The notes beneath the pieces were generated by a model. That model was given only the letters and a program-made list of their open reading frames with translations, did no database searches and had not been told where the DNA came from. Below are positions 57,785 to 64,000 of a stretch of 64,000 nucleotides of DNA, piece after piece. Numbering within the stretch: position 1 is the first letter of the stretch; each line of letters opens with the position of its first letter. The position numbers and the translations under genes were made by a program. The DNA is from Panicum virgatum (taxonomy: Eukaryota > Streptophyta > Magnoliopsida > Poales > Poaceae): contig NC_053139.1 of assembly GCF_016808335.1 (NCBI RefSeq), positions 19,902,782-19,966,781 of the forward strand, in the 5' to 3' direction.

Positions 57785-59420
57785 TGATCTAAACAAATTC
57801 TAAGGTTATATTTCCACCCGTGATTGGCTATCTCCGAGACAACGGCCTCCAATGCAAGACTCGCCCTTCGGAACAGCACTTTTATCATATCTTTACGCTG
57901 CAGTTGCGCCCATAAGCGCAACCAGTAGGTCCCCCCTGAAAACAACCTGTATAAAATGATGAATATTTGATTTTGTTAAAAATAATATCATTACGACATC
58001 TCTAAATAGCCCAACACAATGCAGCTGCCTCCACCAAAACGACACGCCTCTCATTGTTATCAAAATTTGAGAGCCGATTTTCTAGCATATGGGAAATAGA
58101 TTTTGGTGGGGTTAACCCTGTAGCTAAATAAACTATCTTCCAAATCTCCTTTGCATGGTGACAATCAAAGAGGAGATATGTAATTGATTCATTACAATTA
58201 CAGAAGCAACACTTCAAACTCCCTTTCCAATTCTTCCTCGCTAGATTATCTTTTGTTAGGATAACTCCCCTTTGGAGAAACCAAAAGAAGATCTTTATCT
58301 TGAGAGAAATTTTTAGTTTCCAAATCAATTTGTGGCGAAAGGGAACATGTTGGTTTATCTTGTGGAGGTACATAGATCTAACGGTAAAGACCCCGTATTT
58401 ATGTAAATTCCATCTAAAGTGATCACTCCCTTCAACTAAATTGATGTTGGTTATCTTAGCTATCAGATCAAGCCATTCTTGGAATTTTTCATCCACCAAT
58501 GCCCTTCAAAACTAAATGTTTAGGGGTTCTGAACTTAAGACACTCGCTGCTGATGCATGTGGTTGGCGAGCAATATTGTAAATTGATGGATATTGTTCTT
58601 TGAATGGCCTTTGCCCACCCAAGTGTCCTCCCAAAATCTCGTCTGTTTCCCATCTTTAATCTCAAATGACCCACAAGCCAAGACTTCTTCTTTAATCTTC
58701 ACCCTCTCAAAAAATGAGAGTCGTTCGGTTTAGCTTGGACTTATGGTAGAGATTTTGAGCTCAAATATTTATTTTTGAACAAAGACTGTCATGTGCCTTC
58801 GCTGTTTAGCAAATTTACTATCCATTTTCTTAAAAGGAACTTATTTTGAACCTCGAGGTCAATGACTCCAAGGCCCCCTTGATCTTTTGGGCGGCCGAGG
58901 ATGTCCCATTTAGCTAAGTGGTATTTTTTTTCTTATCTGAACCACCTTGCCAGAAGAAACGCGATATGTAGTGATTAAGTTTCTTAAGAACCCCTTTTGG
59001 TATCTCAAAAAAAGACATCATGAACATGAGTATGCTACTAAGAACTGAGTTTAGGAGAACTAATCTGCCTCCGTAAGACAAATGCTTAGCTTTCCAACAT
59101 GTTAGCTTCTTTTCGAAACGTTCTTCAACTTTCCTTCAATCATTATTAAGGAGCTGTCAATGATGCATTGGGATCCCCAAATATCTAAAGGAATACTGAC
59201 CAGCATTGCATCCAAAGAGTTCAATATATTCCTCTTCAAACTCTTTCGCTTGTCCATAGCAAAATATTTCACTTTTGTGAAAGTTTATCTTAAGACCAGA
59301 CATATGTTCGAAGACACTTAGCAAAAGTTTCATTCTTTTTGCTTGTTTGATGTCATGGTCTAGAAAAAAGATGGTATCGTCTGCATATTGCAATATCGGT
59401 GGTAATCCTCTTGGGGGCTA
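57785..59420 (-). pseudogene. L1-type LINE ORF2, C-terminal part
   Basis: On the minus strand from high to low coordinates: RT catalytic LQYADDTIFFLDHD (about 59400), LLSVFEHMSGLKINFHKSE, FRYLGIPMHH, a frame-shifted central part (WKAKHLSYGGRLVLLNSVLSS; KDQGGLGVIDLEVQN), the zinc-binding RT end (WNLHKYGVFTVRSMYLH, WKLKISLKIKIFFWFL, CCFCNCNESITYLLFDCHHA), and the terminal LRLWAQLQRKD...LE. Lesions are several frameshifts. The 5' part is cut at about 59420. No poly(A) or TSD is identified. Confidence 0.9.
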
Positions 59421-59488
59421 GATATGCTTTCTGCGTGTTTTCTAGAATTAATGCAGGTTTGTTTTCTCGGGCACAAGATCCTTCGTTA

Positions 59489-59881
59489 GACCAGTTTCAA
59501 TGGAGTTTCATAAAGGGTTTCATGATATTAAATATCATTAATTTTGCTGACATGGCAAGGAGAGAGAAGTTGGTGTTTCATGGGGTGTGAGGAGAGTTTC
59601 ATCACCATAAGGCAAGTCTTAGTGAGAGTTTCATGGACACAGTTACCTAGACTAAGAACTAGGTAATTGTGCCAGATGGATTTAATGATGATGAAACTCT
59701 CCTCACATCCCATGAAACTTCATCCTTTCTCTCTCGTTGTCATGTCAGCAAAAGTGATGGTATTTAATATTTTGAAACCCTCCATGAAACTCCCAATGAG
59801 ACTGGCCTAAACTTATCTGGTATAGTTACCTAATTCTCAATCTAGGTGACTGTGCTCATGAAACTCCTATTGAGATTGGCC
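59489..59881. mobile_element. Tourist MITE with a self-family insertion
   Basis: Outer element: TTA duplications (59486-59488 and 59882-59884); left end GACCAGTTTCAATGGAGTTTC; right end, reversed, GGCCAATCTCAATAGGAGTTT. The inner insertion occupies 59611-59807. Without it and one TSD the outer is about 193 bp. The terminus GGCCAGTCTCA resembles the mPing/Pong terminus. Confidence 0.88.
59611..59807. mobile_element. Inner Tourist MITE, inverted copy of the outer
   Basis: 197 bp with TAA duplications on both sides (59608-59610 and 59808-59810). Read in reverse it runs GGCCAGTCTCATTGGGAGTTT to GACTTGCC and matches the outer element arm by arm, so it inserted into its own family member in the opposite orientation. 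Confidence 0.88.
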
Positions 59882-59884
59882 TTA

Positions 59885-61529
59885 GACCTAGTAATTTTGA
59901 AGCAATGAGGAGCTAAACCTAGGGAAGGAAAACCTCATATCGAAAATTAAATGTCTTATTCAAATGACATCCCATAGATTGGTCACCAGAATCCAAGGGG
60001 ATTTGAGTTTCCAAACTAACCATTAAGGATCATTATTGTATAATTTTATTATATGCCACCTAGAAAACTCGTAATCCTTCGTATAGCCATCATTGTGCCT
60101 AGGACATATGGATCCCTCAGGGCACATAAGAAAATTAGGGTTTAACCTATAGCATGTAAGGAATTTTTAATTTCTAATATTAAATCATTTCCCGTTCTCA
60201 CAGGGATATGGGTGGTAAATGATTTTGGCATCCTGATGTTAGTAACTACATTGATCTGAGTGACCCCACATGTTATTTTCTTTACGAAATACAGTACAGA
60301 CATAGGCTCATATATGCACGCAGACTCACCCTTATAATTATACACACACAACCTTATCTTACAAGCACCTCCAAGAGACCGAGCTGACAGATTCTCGAGA
60401 TTGATGAAATTATCCACACACTATATGTAGTTGAAGGTGAGAATTGGCACTTGTTAAAGAGTGGCAATGTCTATCGTGGATGCTGTTTTAGGTTACCTTA
60501 AACCCAGATCAAATCAGGTGACCTTTCGAGTTTAAAATCGATATCTTCGTCTGCTAACTTTTGGGAAAAAAACATATATAGAGACAAATTTGGGAATGTG
60601 AATTTGTCTTGTAAGGAAGACCTTATACACTTCCTTTATTTATTTTGCTGCCATGCTTAGACCTCTAAAAAGATGGCGAGCCTCTTTTGCGCTCATGTCA
60701 CATCAACGTATTACAAGGAAACAAACATGCAAACCCCAATCAAATTTGGAGATAAGAGTAATAAATTTAGCTTGAGTGGCCCTTGCCTTTTGGTTCAAAA
60801 AATCTTCTTAGCCAAATGTCTTCTTAATTTCTCCACTTTGTTTCGCACTTGTTGCAAGTCCGATCCTTTGCAGGAGAGAGTGTGCATCGTAGTATGTTAG
60901 TCCTTTCCGGGATATAGCTTCATTTATGTCTGTATTATGTATATTTAAGTTAAATATTTTTAACGTTGACTATTGATAGGAAAAAACATAAAGACTGACA
61001 ACGTAGATATGATGTTAACAAATTCATCATGAAATCCAACTACCATAACATTTAACTAATTTTTCTACTTGAACGAATTATTTCAGAGACATTGTTCATC
61101 AAAAAGATACTTGACAAAAACTAAATGTAGCTATATTCTAGGACAAAGGGAGTAAGAAATTTGACCAAGAATTAAACATGTCATTATGAACAGAAATCTT
61201 TTCTATGTGATTTTCCTACAGCTTGTATGTACAAGGAATTGGATTAGATCTTTATTATTGAGGTTAACATCAGAGAATAGTCCTCCAATGTTTTAATTGG
61301 AAACTTCTCGTTACTAGTGCTATTTATTGCCACAGTCCATGCCAATAACAAATATAACTATCGTTTTTTAATATTGAGTTTTTGAAATATATCTATCAAA
61401 ACTAGATGGAATGAGTAAATTGGTAGGACAATTTAGAACGCACTTAATGGCCCAACTGCTGAAGTCACCTTGAGATTTGCACTGCATCCTAAGCAAAAGA
61501 TACTTTTTTTTGAAGAGTAAGCAAAATAT
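59885..61529. other. Intergenic with duplicated block, no gene
   Basis: 60290-60410 is the diverged partner of the dispersed repeat at 53770-53900. 60560-60860 is the partner of 56385-56765. The rest is AT-rich without frames of note. Confidence 0.5.
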
Positions 61530-62660
61530 ACTCTACCTAAACCAATCCGTTAGCGTAAGCAGCCACTCTATTTCTCGGATGCTAGCTAGTATAGCTAGCT
61601 TGACGGCGCCCCGACAACTACTACAGCAACAAGAGGGGGAATTTTTTCCTTTCCCCATTGGAAATATTTTTTTCAGAGGGAAGGCCTCCCCGTTAGAAAT
61701 ATAAAAAAAAGAAAGGAATCAACTCAAATTAATATATTGCTTGCGCTTGTAACTTCAATTTGCAGACACGTCCATGATCGTCTCTGCATCACCAACGACT
61801 CTTGATCCTTCCCCCAACTCAATGGCTCACCTCATCATCTGCTGGCCCTTTTATGCAACGAAATAATCTGCCACTTTTGTCTGGACCTGTGCCTATTATT
61901 CTGCCTGATGTGAACAAACTCTCCAGAATTCAGGCGCCCCGGAATACTGACATCCTCTGAACTGTCTACCTGGCTACAAACTCTGAAGCTAAGAGCAAAC
62001 ATGTTGGTGCCTCCAGTTACTCTATCGCACAGTGCCGCAGTTTCAGAAGATCTGGTGGTTTATTACAAGGCAGGCATTATTTGGCTCCCGGCTCCCGCTA
62101 GTCTACGCGGCGGCTGCACGGTCAGTTTCAGCGTCGTTGCCGCCCGCCTTTGAGTGCCGCGGAATCCACCGCGACCCGGAGTATCTGACCAGACGCATGG
62201 CTCCAAAGATACACTGGTCACTGTACTGGGCTGGGCTGCCGGCACAACAAAAGCAGCAGCAAGAGCTAGCAACCCACACAAAGGGAACACAACACACATG
62301 CATTGTTGCTGATGGCTGATGCTGAGACCTCTCTATCCCAGTCCCAGGATCATTATCACCTAACAAAGGCAAGAGATGGACCGGCACCGAGAGCGACCGC
62401 GCGCCTCACCTGGTGATCCTGCTGGCCATTTGATCTTGTCCGGTTGGCCATTGGTGCGAGGAAAGGTTTTGCGTTGATTTCATGGTTTTCGGTGTTGAGG
62501 CACCAAATGGCGCAGCAGGTAATGATACCTACTGCTGGTGCCCTTGGATTGTACTTTGTTGTGCCGTCGGTTTCAGGTTCAGTCTCAGCGTCGGCTTCGG
62601 TTTTTTTTTTTTCTGAGTGCTGCGAGGTCACGGCTTTAAGGCCTATGTGGCTATGTAAGA
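61530..62660. repeat. Dispersed duplication, copy B
   Basis: Partner of 43690-45130 (blocks listed there): GCGTAAGCAGCCACTCTATT, GCTTGACGGCGCCC, ATAATCTGCCACTTTTGTC, CAGTTTCAGCGTCGTTG, CGCCTTTGAGTGCCGCGGAATC, TCACCTAACAAAGGCAAGAGAT, TTTTGCGTTGATTTCATGG, TTGTTGTGCCGTCGGTTTCAGG. It has no MITE, but has about 60 bp extra at 62170-62230. No coding frame is convincing. Confidence 0.75.
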
Positions 62661-62892
62661 ATGGGTGTAGTGATTGTAAACTTGCTATTGATGCTAAAGC
62701 TGAGATCCAGGTTCACTATTTGTACTTGTGCATTTGTTGGGTTCGAATTTAATATCAGAGAGGGACTCCGTATATACATTGATGACCAGCTAGCCCTTGT
62801 GAGAAAATACCTTTTCTCCTACTTAATAGAACACGACAGAGCACCTGATTCGAAAAAAAAAAACTAGCAGCACCAATTTCATTTAGCTATTA

Positions 62893-63149
62893 CTCCCTCC
62901 TTCCCCGTTTATAAGGCATACACGTATATCAAGATTCAAATCTTCTCATCTTTGACCAATAATTTGACTATTAAATTTTTATTTTTATAATACAAATTTT
63001 ATATGATTAGATTCATAATCAAATATAGTTTACAGTGATTATAAGTTTATAATCAAAAGTGATGTAATATATGATAAATAAATGGTCAAAGTGTTGTTTA
63101 GAAGACCGTGTCATGTTCCACCATGCCTTATAAACGGGGAAGGAGGGAG
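62893..63149. mobile_element. Stowaway MITE, well preserved
   Basis: TA duplications (62891-62892 and 63150-63151). Terminal repeats CTCCCTCCTTCCCCGTTTAT and, reversed, the same sequence continuing AAGGCAT on both ends. 257 bp. The best preserved MITE here. Confidence 0.95.
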
Positions 63150-63151
63150 TA

Positions 63152-64000
63152 AATACCAGTAGATATTTGTAACAAGAATTTTGTATTTGAACGACACAAT
63201 TATAAAATTACGGAATAAGAGAAGAGGGAGACTGTTATTAAGGAACAAGATTTTTTTTTTTGCCATGGGCAGTGAAGGCATGAACAGAATTACAGAAGTT
63301 GCACACGCTGGACTTTTGTCTGATCGGTCAGCCCAAAAGTGTCCGCGACAACCTACAGAAAGCGGAGCCTTGAGACAAGGACTTGTCCCTGCCACATGCT
63401 CCTCTGACCACACATCCACCTATTGCAGGAACTGGGATTTTAGAAAAGAATCGTCGTGCAAACTGTCTATGCCATGCTACTGTCAGCAGTTCCATCTTCC
63501 ATCAGAACATCTGCTGAGAAGGAACCTCCAAACGCAATGGTTGTTGCCTGCTGGTTTGTAACCTCCAGCAGGTGCGTATAGCCACAGCCACCATACAATT
63601 AGTCTGATACGACTCTGATGAGTGATGACGTTTGTCAGTTCAGTTCAGGTCAGGTATACCCAGGGATTTCTTTAATGCGAATCTGGAAGCCACCAGATTC
63701 CAATATACTATACTACTGCTGCAGTGAGATCGCTCAGATACAACCTGCGCGAGCTCGCTTATGGTTCCGGAATTCTTTTCTTTGGCTTCGCTTTCGGGAT
63801 TGCGTGCGAGAAAGGCGACGGGCTGGCTGCTATATCGAGCCACGGATCGGATATGTAATGGCATGGATGCCAGCACCGGGCGTTCGGACAACCATGGAAT
63901 CGAAGTTTGGAATAGCATACGCAAGCGCCGCCAAAGATTGTCAGTTTGTCACATCCGTCAAGCGGTGGTATTGGTTTCGATTTCCATTCTGACGAGCCTC
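63152..64000. other. Unassigned right edge
   Basis: Mixed composition, with modest frames on both strands (plus 63618-63992, minus 63111-63419) but no domain recognised. 63380-63560 could be an exon or 3' UTR of a gene continuing beyond the window; unproven. Confidence 0.3.

Noticed and set aside
1..64000. tRNA genes, rRNA, CRISPR arrays, bacterial operons
   Set aside because: None seen; the sequence is plant nuclear in character.

Overview
The window is nuclear DNA of a grass (Poaceae). The evidence is the mix of GC-rich first exons with AT-rich introns, short GT-AG plant introns, and dense, nested transposable elements of classes typical of grasses: Ty1/copia, Ty3/gypsy of the Tat type, CACTA, PIF/Harbinger with Tourist MITEs, Stowaway, Mutator-like foldbacks, and RTE and L1 LINEs. 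I cannot name the species. No tRNA, rRNA, CRISPR array or organellar sequence was seen. Everything was read by eye, so splice sites and element ends are predictions supported by reading phase and target-site duplications (TSDs).

Layout. 1-9.4 kb: the 3' part of a decayed copia element, split by a solo gypsy-type LTR (TSD GATAG) that itself carries a 1.1-kb non-autonomous CACTA (TSD GTC), and split again by a 5'-truncated RTE LINE (16-bp TSD). 10-17.4 kb: MITEs, two Mutator-like foldbacks and a Pong-like Harbinger transposase pseudogene that carries a 49-bp L1 3' tail with a 15-bp TSD. 17.7-33 kb: a GRF zinc-finger gene (+), then a 9.7-kb Tat gypsy element (minus strand, TSD GGTAC) inserted just behind it, then three minus-strand genes: an RNase H1 N-terminal-domain protein, a Myb/SANT protein and a PIF-type DDE transposase. 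33.2-42.5 kb: the gene-bearing core, with two apparently intact genes arranged tail to tail: a vacuolar-type aluminium-activated malate transporter (ALMT, +, 6 exons) and a membrane-anchored aspartic protease resembling Arabidopsis APCB1 (minus, 9 exons). 42.5-64 kb: promoter-proximal repeats, MITEs, two CACTA elements with GC-rich cores, a CACTA remnant, a deleted copia with both LTRs (TSD TTTCT), an L1 LINE on the minus strand, a Tourist MITE inserted into a copy of itself, and two pairs of diverged dispersed duplications.

The best candidate for something new is at 17.7-33 kb. With the Tat insertion removed, a PIF transposase and its Myb partner lie beside two small proteins with the same plan: an N-terminal nucleic-acid-binding module (GRF zinc finger, or RNase H1 hybrid-binding domain) and a C-terminal single membrane helix. 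They may be accessory genes of one large PIF/Harbinger element; this is inference, because I could not pair terminal repeats around the whole block.
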